Assembly: GCA_964565895.1 (NCBI GenBank) | Contig: CAZMGT010000023.1 | Coordinates: 1 to 53,680 of the forward strand | DNA: 53,680 bases | DNA from: CAZMGT01 sp964565895 | Lineage (GTDB): Bacteria; Armatimonadota; Zipacnadia; UBA1398; CAZMGT01 | Direction: 5' to 3' | Shown: piece by piece, positions 34,501 to 42,235 of the stretch | Position numbering within the stretch: the first letter of the stretch is position 1 | Layout of the letters: each line of letters opens with the position of its first letter | Program-made: the position numbers and the translations under genes | The notes under the pieces: generated by a model | What the model was told of the DNA's origin: nothing | The model's database searches: none | What the model saw: only the letters and a program-made list of their open reading frames with translations

Positions 34501-35340
34501 CGAGCCGTGCGAGGCCACGCGCCGCACGGAGTCCTCGCGATACTCCACGCGCGTGTCGTGCATAAACCCGTCGAGCTTGCAGGACTCGATGGGGATAACC
34601 ACGTTTTTACGGTCCTCGACGACGCGGCGGAGCAAAGCCAGGCCGTCGCACACTCTGACGCCCTGGCTTTCTTTAAGGTCGAGCGGGGTAAGCATTTTCT
34701 CGCGGTTGGATTCTCCGGCGGCGGCCACGGCGAACACTCCCGTGCTATCGACATATTTGTGCGGCTGGCGCGTCTCGGAGAGCACGCTTGCCGTATAAAC
34801 GGACTTCCCGCCCTCCTGGTTAACGGGCAAGTCGGCGCACATGTAAACGCTTTTGCCCACGACCTCGATCAGCGGCGGGCGATAGCTCGAGTATCTGCCC
34901 TCGGGGTCGATATACCTCGTCGTGCTCCGCGGCCCCTCGAGGGTGAGCATATAGTCCCAGCCGTCGGGGGCGTCCTTGCGGCCGGTGTTCGAGTCGTTGT
35001 CTGCGTTGAGATAGAGAATAAGCACGGAGTTGTCGCGGGAGTACTCTTGCGCAAAGTCTATTCGCCAGAGAAATCGCCCGCGTGCCACCGGCGCGAAGTA
35101 TACGGCAACGATGTCCCGCTCCGGCCAATAGTTGCTCTTGCTAACATTGCGGTCGCCTTCGGCGCGCGAGCGGTCGGTGAACACGAGCTCCAAGCGCTCG
35201 GCGAAGCGTGGGTCGGTGCCCAGCTTGCGCTCCACGGGGTCGGGAATGCCGTCGCCGTCGGCGTCTTGCGCCGGCGCGGTGTTTGACAACCAACAGGCTG
35301 CGGCAAAGGCAAAGAGCAGAACAACGCGAGCACAGTGCAT
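31597..35340 (-). CDS. Large secreted PcRGLX/YetA-like (exo-rhamnogalacturonan-lyase type) protein
   Basis: Secreted protein of 1247 residues. ATG 35340 follows GAGGAGG and begins a signal peptide (ARVVLLFAFAAACWLSNTAPA); the longer upstream frame is not coding-like. Next come a calcium-type repeat DADGDGIPDPVERKLGTDP (about 26-44), a beta-rich domain to about 200, a fibronectin-III-like region (about 400-480, GLAPGKTYRFRIVCPTPDGG), then three parts resembling the PcRGLX/YetA family: a beta domain starting IPLSIVCQGALGAGSWPI, a central beta-sandwich, and an alpha/alpha toroid (about 860-1230) with YGMMNFGDWWGERGINWGNI and HTWTEGLCDYYFLTGDRRAL. The family includes PL26 exo-rhamnogalacturonan lyases, so plant or microbial polysaccharide is the likely substrate. 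Confidence 0.82.
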   Translation of the reverse strand: MHCARVVLLFAFAAACWLSNTAPAQDADGDGIPDPVERKLGTDPRFAERLELVFTDRSRAEGDRNVSKSNYWPERDIVAVYFAPVARGRFLWRIDFAQEYSRDNSVLILYLNADNDSNTGRKDAPDGWDYMLTLEGPRSTTRYIDPEGRYSSYRPPLIEVVGKSVYMCADLPVNQEGGKSVYTASVLSETRQPHKYVDSTGVFAVAAAGESNREKMLTPLDLKESQGVRVCDGLALLRRVVEDRKNVVIPIESCKLDGFMHDTRVEYREDSVRRVASHGSITAVVPRAGEWYPAVIFYDGRGDERFLFKVNGEQKGVIVANIDDNRQRLFALEQKLKLARGDTITLELVTPTGVYRTEDFVLLAELPPAWKRTFEISDVSVFVPWDSGGREASVAWITNWPTRGTVKYGATAALGEEITEGLELNNHRVRLAGLAPGKTYRFRIVCPTPDGGERSTEGRFVAQPPEIPKGSARRKQIPLSIVCQGALGAGSWPITQGVPLPQGELGSAENVRLLDDAGNEVPCQVAVTGRWPDGSVKWLLLDFDVTLAKPAPLPRDPTRPEPVARYILEYGTEVTRSPHPAPVAVAEQGDSVVVDTGAMKVELSRGRFGPFERVWREGKLVFQASEAGGLRLVDAQGKEHTSLSPVDELKVEDAGPQRACVKIAGRLRAEGGGQLFAYEARAHFYAGKPFLRLFVTFANDNVEERWTNIRSLSLVLPLGDAANAQALACAIERAQRPPLRLAQLSHELYELALGANKSRKKGRVDGWVALRGESALFGAALRNFWQLYPKALAATARGIEIALCPPLDAQLYRVQGTDAHRIYYYLSEGTYKLRSGFSKRHELLLAFAPPEFGFSAAAGYLQNPPLAVCPPRWYCQTKVFGDLADPEQTAAPDYDAVVSRAMDNYLANRERNHEYGMMNFGDWWGERGINWGNIEYDTQHAFLLHWARTGDLRFFFCAEQAARHNMDVDTIRYARSAELVGCVYAHCVGHVGDYFPTSPVPGKGLNSGSITVSHTWTEGLCDYYFLTGDRRALETAKLVADHYDTYGTRNYDFTNCRIPGWHLILTMGLYRATNDPFYLNAAKIIVERVLERQTPDGGWRRQLVGGHCQCTPKHHGNAGFMVAILLTGLKVYHQATGDPRIPEAMRRAARFLIDDMWVEEVEGFRYTSCPKTGAGTWSNFMIFDGALYAARLTGDKVIPQYAVRGMRRAFKNGISGFGKSISQQTRVLPHIVYELQLLQERAGKGET

Positions 35341-35460
35341 GGCGAAACAACCTCCTCGGGCAACGCCTCGGGGCTCACTTCTCCCGTCGCCTAGCCTAAG
35401 CCTGCACAACGCGGCGGCTGGCGCGCATCGGACGGGGCGACACCCCAAGTCCGCGGTTGC

Positions 35461-35489
35461 TGGACAAAACGGCCCCGCTAGGCGACAAT
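35461..35489 (+). promoter_or_regulatory. Probable promoter of the CAP-domain lipoprotein gene
   Basis: -35 TGGACA (35461-35466) and -10 GACAAT (35484-35489) separated by 17 bases, 64 bases upstream of the GTG start. The matches are five and four of six. The opposite strand of this 212-base gap (35341-35552) must hold the promoter of the large lyase-like gene, but it was not identified. Confidence 0.5.
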
Positions 35490-35552
35490 GCGGGGAAGTT
35501 TTGCGGCGGAGGGGAGCTTCGCCGCTTATCCTGCCGTTGCGGAGGCGAAATC

Positions 35553-36572
35553 GTGCGTAGCAAAGGTGTCGGGAAGCTGTTTTATGTGCGTTGTTTGTTT
35601 TGCCTAGTTGTTGGCGCGACAACGATGGTCGTCGTCCTCGGCTGCGGGCTGCCGATAACGTTCCCCGGCCAGGGGACGCCCAGCCCCACGCCGGCCCCCA
35701 CCGCTCAGCCTGCGGCGACGCCCACGCCCACACCGGCCACGCCGGCGATGCACGGCAACCTCAGCGCAGCGGAGGTCGCCCAGCTCCGCCAAGCGGTTGT
35801 CGATCGCATCAACCAGCATCGGGCAAGCGCAGCCCTGCCGCCGGTTCAGCTCGACGACTTGGCCTCGCGCGTGTCCGATGCGTTTTGCGCCAAGCAAATG
35901 CTCGAGGGCACCCACGGACACTTTACCACGGAGGGCCTCAAGCCCTATCACCGCTATGGCCTGGCCGGCGGGACGGACAACAATACCGAAAACGCCGCCG
36001 CGATGTGGTGCTCCAGCGGCACAAGCTGTTTTGACACAAGTTTTGCAAGCGTGAGGCAGGCGCTGTTGGATATGGAGGACCACTTTTTCAACGAACAGCC
36101 GCCCAACGACGGCCACCGCCGGGCGATCCTCGACCCTGCGCACACCCATGTGGGCGTGGGCTTTGCCTTCTCCAGCCAGGGCTTGCGCATGACCGAGGAG
36201 TTTTTAAACCGCTATATCACCATGTCCGGCTTCCCCAAATATGTCTCGGCCACAGGCTCAGTTAGCGTTAGCGGCAAGGTTGACGACCCTTCGACCTATA
36301 GCGTGTACTCGATTACCGTGTTCTACGAGGTTCCCGTGCAGCGCACGGTAGACGAGGTGAACCAGATTCACAGCTACGGCTATCCCAGCGATCCCTCAGC
36401 GCGGAAGGACTACTTTCCCGGGATTCACTTCGTCGTTCAAGGCGACGGCTCGTTTACGCTCAACGTGCCCCTGTTCGCCGGCGCGCCTGGCTACTATACC
36501 GTCGTCGTGTGGCTCGCCAAGGCGGGTCAGTCGCCGTTTACGGCAACCGATGCGGTGATCGTCGCCCAGTAG
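35553..36572 (+). CDS. CAP/SCP-domain lipoprotein
   Basis: Secreted protein of 339 residues. The start is GTG 35553, seven bases after GGAGGCG. A signal sequence (YVRCLFCLVVGATTMVVVLG) ends in a lipobox LGC, then a Pro/Thr linker of short repeats (about 30-65) leads to a CAP domain (about 70-210). The CAP tetrad positions appear present: GTHGHFTTEG, NTENAAAM, GHRRAILDPAHTHVGVG. A beta-rich C-terminal region follows (about 215-339; SVSGKVDDPSTYSVYSITVF). CAP proteins bind sterols or lipids or act on the envelope in various bacteria; this one's role is unknown. It converges with galT 30 bases downstream. Confidence 0.88.
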   Translation: MRSKGVGKLFYVRCLFCLVVGATTMVVVLGCGLPITFPGQGTPSPTPAPTAQPAATPTPTPATPAMHGNLSAAEVAQLRQAVVDRINQHRASAALPPVQLDDLASRVSDAFCAKQMLEGTHGHFTTEGLKPYHRYGLAGGTDNNTENAAAMWCSSGTSCFDTSFASVRQALLDMEDHFFNEQPPNDGHRRAILDPAHTHVGVGFAFSSQGLRMTEEFLNRYITMSGFPKYVSATGSVSVSGKVDDPSTYSVYSITVFYEVPVQRTVDEVNQIHSYGYPSDPSARKDYFPGIHFVVQGDGSFTLNVPLFAGAPGYYTVVVWLAKAGQSPFTATDAVIVAQ

Positions 36573-36580
36573 GAGCGGAG

Positions 36581-36602
36581 AAAAGCACGGGGCGCCCCGC
36601 GC
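36581..36602 (-). terminator. Weak terminator after galT
   Basis: On the minus strand GCGCGGGGCGCCCCGTGC forms a hairpin with one G-T pair and is followed by TTTTCTCC. It lies between the convergent galT and CAP-lipoprotein genes; on the plus strand it lacks a T-run. Confidence 0.5.
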
Positions 36603-37639
36603 TAGAAGCTGCGCGCAAGCTGTGGCAAATGCTCGCGGAGGAACGCCGCCGCCTGCTCCGGCGGGGTGGGGTTGATGTAAAACCCGGTGCCCCACTCAAA
36701 GCCGGCCATCTTTGTGAGCCGCGGGATAATCTCGATGTGCCAGTGAAAGTCCTCGCGAATCGTGTCCCAGTAGCCCGCCCGGGGGCGGAGGATCGACGCC
36801 GTGTGCAGCACCCAGTTATAGGGTGGGTCCTCTACGGCAAGGTTAAGCAGCAAAAGCACGGCGCGCAACGCTCGGGCAAGCTCGAGCAGTTGGCTGCTGT
36901 CCTGCTCGGTAAAGTCGCAGGAGTGCTGCTTGGGCAAAAGCCAAATTTCAAATGGAAATCGCGAGGCATAGGGGCAAAACGCGAAAAACGCATCGCTTTC
37001 GTAAACATAGCGCCGGCGCTGCTCGGCCTCCTGCCGCAGGATGTCGCAAAACAGGCAGCGCTCCTTTAGCCCATAGTAAAAGCGCGCGTTTTGCAGCTCC
37101 TGCTTAAACCAGCGCGGGGTCACGGGCAGGCCGATTACCTGGGAGTGCGCGTGCTCCAGCGAGGCCCCGGCGACCTGGCCGTAGTTCTTAAACACCTGGA
37201 CGTACTTTAGCCGCTGGTCGTTGCGCAGGTCGAGGATGCGCTCGCGGTAGGTGTCGAGGACGAGCGCTAAGTGCTCGTCGGAAAAGTCGATAATCTGCTC
37301 GTCGTGCCGCGGCGTTTCCACGATCACCTCGTGGCAGCCGATGCCGTTCATCCAGTCATAAACGCCGTCGCCCCGCCGCCCGAGCTCGCCCTCGATGCGC
37401 AGCGCGGCGAACTTGTTGGGGATCACGCGGACCTTCCACCCCGGGGAATTGGGCGGCCCGCCGTTTGGCCGAATGGCGCGAATTTCAGGCGGCGTCTCCG
37501 CCTCGTGCCCCTCGCAAAATGCGCACGACTCAGTGCGGCGCATTTGCCGCACACTGCCGAAGTCCGAGGGGCGTTTGCCCCGCTCGGTGGAGATGATCAC
37601 CCACGTGTCTGAGATGGGGTCTTTTCTGAGCTCCGGCAC
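36602..37639 (-). CDS. galT: Galactose-1-phosphate uridylyltransferase
   Basis: Transfers UMP between UDP-glucose and galactose 1-phosphate in the Leloir pathway. The 345-residue HIT-superfamily protein has the zinc-site CAFCEGHE, RVIPNKFAAL, the nucleophile motif HAHSQVIGLP (His-x-His-x-Gln), a second half with FCDILRQEAEQRRR and a late HWHIEIIPR. Length matches the family. GTG 37639 is the start used; the ribosome-binding site is weak. No galK, galE or galactosidase gene is adjacent. Some HIT relatives act on other sugar phosphates, so strict galactose specificity is inferred from the family. Confidence 0.92.
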   Translation of the reverse strand: MPELRKDPISDTWVIISTERGKRPSDFGSVRQMRRTESCAFCEGHEAETPPEIRAIRPNGGPPNSPGWKVRVIPNKFAALRIEGELGRRGDGVYDWMNGIGCHEVIVETPRHDEQIIDFSDEHLALVLDTYRERILDLRNDQRLKYVQVFKNYGQVAGASLEHAHSQVIGLPVTPRWFKQELQNARFYYGLKERCLFCDILRQEAEQRRRYVYESDAFFAFCPYASRFPFEIWLLPKQHSCDFTEQDSSQLLELARALRAVLLLLNLAVEDPPYNWVLHTASILRPRAGYWDTIREDFHWHIEIIPRLTKMAGFEWGTGFYINPTPPEQAAAFLREHLPQLARSF

Positions 37640-37726
37640 CTGTTGCCACCGAAAACGCCGTTATTTTTCGCCTCAGCCCCGCGCGAGCACAGCGCGAATT
37701 CTACGCCCTGGCGCGCATTCCTCCCA

Positions 37727-37757
37727 TAAAAACGGCGCGCGGGTAAACCCGCGCGCC
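37727..37757 (-). terminator. Rho-independent terminator of rpsE
   Basis: On the minus strand GGCGCGCGGG-TTTA-CCCGCGCGCC is followed by GTTTTTATG, about 20 bases after the rpsE stop. It is a perfect 10-base-pair stem with a short loop, closing a one-gene unit. Confidence 0.88.
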
Positions 37758-37776
37758 GAACCGTGCGCGTTGAAGG

Positions 37777-38289
37777 CTAGGAAAATAGCTCCTGCAGAGT
37801 CTTCCCCCGCAGCTCCGCGACATGCCGCGGGTCGCGCACCTGGCACAGCGCCTGATAGGTGGCGCTGGCGGTATTCATCGGGTTGTTGCTCCCCAGGGAC
37901 TTGCTGAGCACGTCCTCGATACCGGCAAGCTCAAGCAGGGGGCGCACCGAGCCGCCGGCGATAACCCCTGTCCCCGGCGACGCCGGCTTGAGAAACACAA
38001 TTCCCCCGCCCACCTTGCCCGTAACCTCGTGCGGGAGCGTCGTTTTGTTGCGCGGCACGCGAATGAGGTTCTTCTTCGCCCGCTCAATGGCCTTGCGGAT
38101 GGCGTCCGGCGTGTTCCGCGCCTTGCCGATGCCAAAGCCGACCACGCCATCCTTATTCCCCACGGCCACGCACACGCGGAAGCTAATAAGCTGGCCGCCC
38201 TTTACCGTCTTCTTCACCCGGTCGATGCAAATTATCCGCTCCTCGAGCGTCTCCGGGTCGATCTCGTCAACTCTGACCTTCTCTGCCAT
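37777..38289 (-). CDS. rpsE: 30S ribosomal protein S5, isolated from the spc operon
   Basis: Small-subunit ribosomal protein important for decoding accuracy. The 170-residue sequence is a normal S5: double-stranded RNA-binding N-terminal domain (VKGGQLISFRVCVAVGNKDG, GFGIGKARNTPDAIRKAIER) and C-terminal domain (PASPGTGVIAGGSVRPLLEL, SLGSNNPMNTASATYQAL). ATG 38289 gives the expected N-terminus and follows GGAGGGG. In most bacteria rpsE lies between rplR and rpmD in the spc operon; here it stands alone with its own promoter (38361-38389) and terminator. It may be the only copy, moved, or a second copy. Confidence 0.97.
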   Translation of the reverse strand: MAEKVRVDEIDPETLEERIICIDRVKKTVKGGQLISFRVCVAVGNKDGVVGFGIGKARNTPDAIRKAIERAKKNLIRVPRNKTTLPHEVTGKVGGGIVFLKPASPGTGVIAGGSVRPLLELAGIEDVLSKSLGSNNPMNTASATYQALCQVRDPRHVAELRGKTLQELFS

Positions 38290-38360
38290 AGCCCAAAAAC
38301 CCCTCCGGCCCATCGTCTCGGCCGCGGAAGATGTGCCCCCTTGCCGGCAGTCGAGCGGAT

Positions 38361-38389
38361 AAGCTATCACACGGCTGCGGTAATGTCAA
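38361..38389 (-). promoter_or_regulatory. Promoter of rpsE
   Basis: Perfect -35 TTGACA (38384-38389), 17 bases, then -10 TAGCTT (38361-38366) on the minus strand, 72 bases upstream of the rpsE ATG. A second TTGACA in the opposite direction begins 11 bases away, forming an inverted pair. Confidence 0.6.
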
Positions 38390-38400
38390 CGGCTGCGCTA

Positions 38401-38429
38401 TTGACAGAGCACAGGCGGCAATTAACACT
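38401..38429 (+). promoter_or_regulatory. Candidate promoter of kbl-tdh
   Basis: Perfect -35 TTGACA at 38401-38406; the -10 region (TAACAC or AACACT, 38423-38429) is a poor match at 16-17 bases spacing. About 100 bases upstream of kbl and back-to-back with the rpsE promoter. Confidence 0.4.
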
Positions 38430-38527
38430 GCACTGGCGAGGGGCAAGCCGGTCGGCGGCCCGCGCCCGGCTCCGCGGGAAGGCGCCGCGCCGGCTCCGAT
38501 AAACGAAGCGGAAAGGGGTGTTCGCCG

Positions 38528-39721
38528 ATGCTCGGGCGCGTGGGGGAGTTCATCGCCAGCGAGCTTAAGAGCATTCGCGAAAGCGGCTTGTATAAAGACG
38601 AACGAGTAATTACCACACCCCAGCGGGCGCGCGTCGCTGTGGAATATGAAGCGGGCGAGCGCGAGCTTTTGAACATGTGCGCGAACAACTACCTCGGCCT
38701 GGCCAACCACCCAGAGATTATCAAAGCCGCGCACGAGGGGCTCGACCGCTGGGGCTATGGCCTGGCCTCCGTGCGCTTTATCTGCGGCACGCAGCAGGTG
38801 CACAAGCAGCTAGAGCGCGCCCTTTCCGAATTCCTCGGCACCGAGGACACCATCCTCTACACGTCCTGCTTCGACGCCAACGGCGGCCTGTTTGAAACCC
38901 TCCTTTCCGAAGAGGACGCCGTGATCAGCGACCGCCTGAACCACGCAAGCATCATCGACGGCATCCGCCTGTGCAAGGCCAAGCGCTTTGTCTATCAGTC
39001 CTGCGACATGGACGACTTAGAGCGCCGCCTTAAAGAAGCACGAGACTGCCGCTTTCGCTTAATCGCCACCGATGGCGTGTTCTCCATGGACGGGGCGATC
39101 GCCAAGCTAAACGAGATTTGCGACCTTGCCGAGAAGTACGACGCCCTAGTCATGGTTGACGACTCGCACGGCGTGGGCGTGCTCGGCGAAAATGGCCGCG
39201 GAACGCACGAGCACTGCGGCGTAATGGACCGCGTGGACATCATTACCGGCACGTTGGGCAAAGCGCTCGGCGGGGCGACGGGCGGGTATACCAGCGGGCG
39301 GAAGGAGATTATCGAGCTCCTGCGCCAGCGATCGCGGCCATATTTGTTCTCCAACAGCGTGGCGCCGGTAATCGTGGCCGCCTCGCTAAAGGGGCTGGAG
39401 CTGCTTAAGGCCTCGGGCGAGCTGCGCGAGAAGCTGTGGCGCAATACGCGGCGGTTCCGCGCGGGGATGCTCGCCAACGGGTTTAACATTAAGCCCGGCG
39501 AGCACCCCATTGTGCCGATCATGCTCGGCGATGCGCTGCTTGCCGAGAACATGGCCCAGCGGCTGTTGGAGAAGGGCATTTATGTCATTGCCTTCTCCTA
39601 CCCTGTGGTTCCGCGCGGCGAGGCGCGCATCCGCGTGCAGCTTTCCGCGGCGCACAGCGACGAAGACATTGACTTTGCCCTGGCCATGTTCAAAGAGGTC
39701 AAAGACGAGCTTGGAATCTAA
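38528..39721 (+). CDS. kbl: Glycine C-acetyltransferase (2-amino-3-ketobutyrate CoA ligase)
   Basis: PLP enzyme converting 2-amino-3-ketobutyrate and CoA to glycine and acetyl-CoA, the second step of threonine breakdown. The 397-residue protein shows NMCANNYLGLANHPEIIKAA, FICGTQQVHKQLERALSEFL, DRLNHASIIDGIRLCKAK, the MVDDSHGVGVLGENGRG aldimine-stacking region and the PLP-Lys motif TGTLGKALGGATGG. ATG 38528 follows GGAAAGGGG. Tdh begins six bases after its stop, forming the classic kbl-tdh operon. Related alpha-oxoamine synthases (BioF, ALAS) are less likely given that partner. Confidence 0.95.
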   Translation: MLGRVGEFIASELKSIRESGLYKDERVITTPQRARVAVEYEAGERELLNMCANNYLGLANHPEIIKAAHEGLDRWGYGLASVRFICGTQQVHKQLERALSEFLGTEDTILYTSCFDANGGLFETLLSEEDAVISDRLNHASIIDGIRLCKAKRFVYQSCDMDDLERRLKEARDCRFRLIATDGVFSMDGAIAKLNEICDLAEKYDALVMVDDSHGVGVLGENGRGTHEHCGVMDRVDIITGTLGKALGGATGGYTSGRKEIIELLRQRSRPYLFSNSVAPVIVAASLKGLELLKASGELREKLWRNTRRFRAGMLANGFNIKPGEHPIVPIMLGDALLAENMAQRLLEKGIYVIAFSYPVVPRGEARIRVQLSAAHSDEDIDFALAMFKEVKDELGI

Positions 39722-39727
39722 GTCGAG

Positions 39728-40780
39728 GTGGTTGCTCTGTCGAAAACGATGAAGGCGCTAGTTAAGAGCCGAGCCGCGCCGGGCCTGTGGCTCGAGGAAG
39801 TGCCCATCCCCGAGGTGGGCAAAGACGATGTGCTCATCAAGGTAGACAAGGCGGCCATTTGCGGCACGGACCTACACATTTGGAACTGGGACCCCTGGGC
39901 CCAGCGCACGATCCGCGTGCCCATGGTCATCGGACACGAGTTCGTGGGGCGCGTCGCCGCTGTGGGAAGCAATGTTACCGAGCTTAACGAGGGCGATGTC
40001 GTCTCCGGCGAGGGGCATATCGTCTGCGGGCAGTGTCGCAACTGCCTTGCCGGGCGCCGGCACGCCTGCCGCAACACGAAGGGCGTTGGGGTAAACCGCG
40101 ACGGGGCGTTTGCGGAGTACGTTTGCATTCCGGCAACAAATGTTTGGCCGGCCGATCCCTCCGTGCCCACCGATATCGTGGCCATCTTCGACCCGTTCGG
40201 CAATGCTACCCATACCGCGCTGACCTTTCGCGTGCTTGGCGAAGATGTGTTGATTACCGGAGCGGGGCCGATTGGCCTCATGGCTGCGGCGATCGTTCGC
40301 CACGCTGGGGCAAGATATATCGTGGTAACCGACAAGAACCCCTATCGCCTGGAGCTCGCCCGAAAAATGGGCGCTACTGTTGCCCACAACATAAACGAGG
40401 GATCTCTGCAAGATGTGCAGCGCAAACTAGGCATGAAAGAAGGTTTTGACGTGGGGCTGGAGATGTCGGGCAGCCCGGACGCATTTCGCGACATGCTCGC
40501 AAACATGCGCCACGGCGCGTGTATCGCCATGCTCGGCATCCCTTCCCAGGAGTTTGCCATCGACTGGACGAGCGTTGTCCTGAACATGATCACCATTAAG
40601 GGTATCTACGGGCGCGAAATGTTTGAAACGTGGTATTTAATGGAGTCCATGCTGCGCAGCGGCCTAGACATCAGCCCCGTAATTACCCACAGGTTCCACT
40701 ACACCGAGTTTGAGCAAGCGTTTGAGATTGCCCGCTCGGGGCAGTGCGGGAAGGTTTTGCTGTATTGGACCGAGGAGTAA
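39728..40780 (+). CDS. tdh: L-threonine 3-dehydrogenase
   Basis: Zinc-dependent medium-chain dehydrogenase oxidising threonine with NAD+, feeding Kbl. The 350-residue protein has the catalytic-zinc motif CGTDLHIWNWDPWAQRTI, GHEFVGRV, the structural-zinc Cys set (GHIVCGQCRNCLAGRRHACR) and the Rossmann motif ITGAGPIGLMAAAI, plus the Tdh-typical GIYGREMFETWYLMESML. The start may be GTG 39728 or ATG 39749; neither has an ideally spaced ribosome-binding site. Confidence 0.95.
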   Translation: MVALSKTMKALVKSRAAPGLWLEEVPIPEVGKDDVLIKVDKAAICGTDLHIWNWDPWAQRTIRVPMVIGHEFVGRVAAVGSNVTELNEGDVVSGEGHIVCGQCRNCLAGRRHACRNTKGVGVNRDGAFAEYVCIPATNVWPADPSVPTDIVAIFDPFGNATHTALTFRVLGEDVLITGAGPIGLMAAAIVRHAGARYIVVTDKNPYRLELARKMGATVAHNINEGSLQDVQRKLGMKEGFDVGLEMSGSPDAFRDMLANMRHGACIAMLGIPSQEFAIDWTSVVLNMITIKGIYGREMFETWYLMESMLRSGLDISPVITHRFHYTEFEQAFEIARSGQCGKVLLYWTEE

Positions 40781-40937
40781 TAGCCGGGTTTGGACAACGC
40801 ACCAAAAAGCCTCATCCGCGCCAAGGCGGAGGCAACAGCAGCCGCTGAAAAACGAGCCCCGTGCGACCAGTTCGTTTCGCGGTGCTTTGCTTCCCGGCTG
40901 CGATGAGGCGAGGCGATCGCTGGAAGGGTGGTATGCG

Positions 40938-42209
40938 GTGATCTGCTCAGACCATCGGCCTCCGCGCAAAGGCAAGGCGGGAAACAAGCGCGCGTTTTCA
41001 ATCAGCCGGCGGGACTTTGTTCTTGCGGCATGTGGGGCAGTAGCAGCAGCCGCTGCCCAGGCGAGCGCGCCTTACGGCGGAACAAATGGCCCTAGTGGCG
41101 CAAATGCTGGGGGCGAGGGAATGAAGATTACGCGTATTGAGACTTTCGCTACGAAGAAGGTGTGTATCGTCCGTGTGCGCAGCGAATCTGGCGCGCAGGG
41201 ATATGGACAAACGGCGCCGTTTAATGCGGATATTACCGCGCTTGTTTTGCACCGGCAAATAGCCCCACACATCTTAGGTAAAGACGCGGAAAACCTTGAT
41301 GCGCTCGTGGACAGGTGTATTGAACAAAACTATAAGTTCCCCTGGTCCTACGTATGTCGCGCGCTCGCAGGGGTGGAGACAGCAATTTGGGATCTCCGGG
41401 GCAAAGTTAGGGGAAAAAGCGTATGCGAGCTTTTGGGTGGCAGGCCGCGGCCGATCCCCGCCTATGGATCGAGCATGCGCCGCGACATTACCCCGGAAGA
41501 AGAAGCGCGCCGGCTGGGCGAACTAATGCAAACGCGCGGCTTTCGCGCGTTTAAAGTGCGTATCGGCAAGCGCTTGGGACACGACGAAGATCAATGGCCT
41601 GGGCGCACGGAAAAGCTCGTTGCCGCAGTACGCAAAACGATCGGCAACGATACCGCGCTGCTCGTTGATGCGAACAGTTGCTACTCCCCGCGTAAGGCGA
41701 TCGAAGTGGGCAGGATGCTCGAGGATTTTGGCGTGTGCCACTTCGAGGAGCCCTGCCCTTACTGGGAGCTGGAGTGGACCGCGCAAGTCGCCGCCGCGCT
41801 CGACGTTCCCATCGCCGGAGGCGAGCAGGACAACTGCCTGGCCCAATGGCGGCGGATGATTAACATGCGCGCGGTGGACATCGTCCAGCCAGACCTGTGC
41901 TATGTCGGCGGGCTAACCCGCGCCCTGCGCGTCGCGGAAATGGCCGCCCGCGCCGGCCTGCCCTGTGTTCCGCACTCTGCAAACCGCTCGCTGGTGAGTG
42001 TGTTTACGCTGCACATGCTCGCTGCAATCCCCAACGCCGGGCCATATATGGAGTTCTCCATTGAGCCCGCCCCGTGGGCCGACGAGCTGTATCGGCCAAA
42101 GCTTGTCGTAAACGACGGGGCGGTAGCCGTTCCCGACGGGCCCGGCTGGGGTGTGGAGATCAACCCGCGCTGGCTAGAAAAGGCCGCCTATGCCGCAAGC
42201 AGCGTTTAG
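40938..42209 (+). CDS. Tat-exported enolase-superfamily enzyme (mandelate racemase/muconate lactonising type)
   Basis: Enolase-superfamily enzyme of about 423 residues with an N-terminal twin-arginine signal (SISRRDFVLAACGAVAAAAA), which also contains a lipobox-like LAAC. The start is GTG 40938, with GAAGGGTGG upstream. The catalytic barrel begins at MKITRIETFATKKV. Seen: first catalytic strand FRAFKVRIGKR (KxR where many have KxK), metal ligands in LLVDANSCYS, HFEEPCPYWE and IAGGEQDN, and later IVQPDLCYVGGL and VPHSANRS (His). The substrate is likely a sugar acid, judged from family only. It is 157 bases after tdh and 26 bases before a convergent oxidoreductase. Confidence 0.87.
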   Translation: MICSDHRPPRKGKAGNKRAFSISRRDFVLAACGAVAAAAAQASAPYGGTNGPSGANAGGEGMKITRIETFATKKVCIVRVRSESGAQGYGQTAPFNADITALVLHRQIAPHILGKDAENLDALVDRCIEQNYKFPWSYVCRALAGVETAIWDLRGKVRGKSVCELLGGRPRPIPAYGSSMRRDITPEEEARRLGELMQTRGFRAFKVRIGKRLGHDEDQWPGRTEKLVAAVRKTIGNDTALLVDANSCYSPRKAIEVGRMLEDFGVCHFEEPCPYWELEWTAQVAAALDVPIAGGEQDNCLAQWRRMINMRAVDIVQPDLCYVGGLTRALRVAEMAARAGLPCVPHSANRSLVSVFTLHMLAAIPNAGPYMEFSIEPAPWADELYRPKLVVNDGAVAVPDGPGWGVEINPRWLEKAAYAASSV

Positions 42210-42235
42210 CGCAGTCCGCGGCAAGGTGCCCGCAC

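Noticed and set aside
35341..35733. N-terminal extension of the large lyase-like protein
   Set aside because: The extension has Arg/Ala-rich shadow-like sequence; ATG 35340 begins a clear signal peptide after GAGGAGG.
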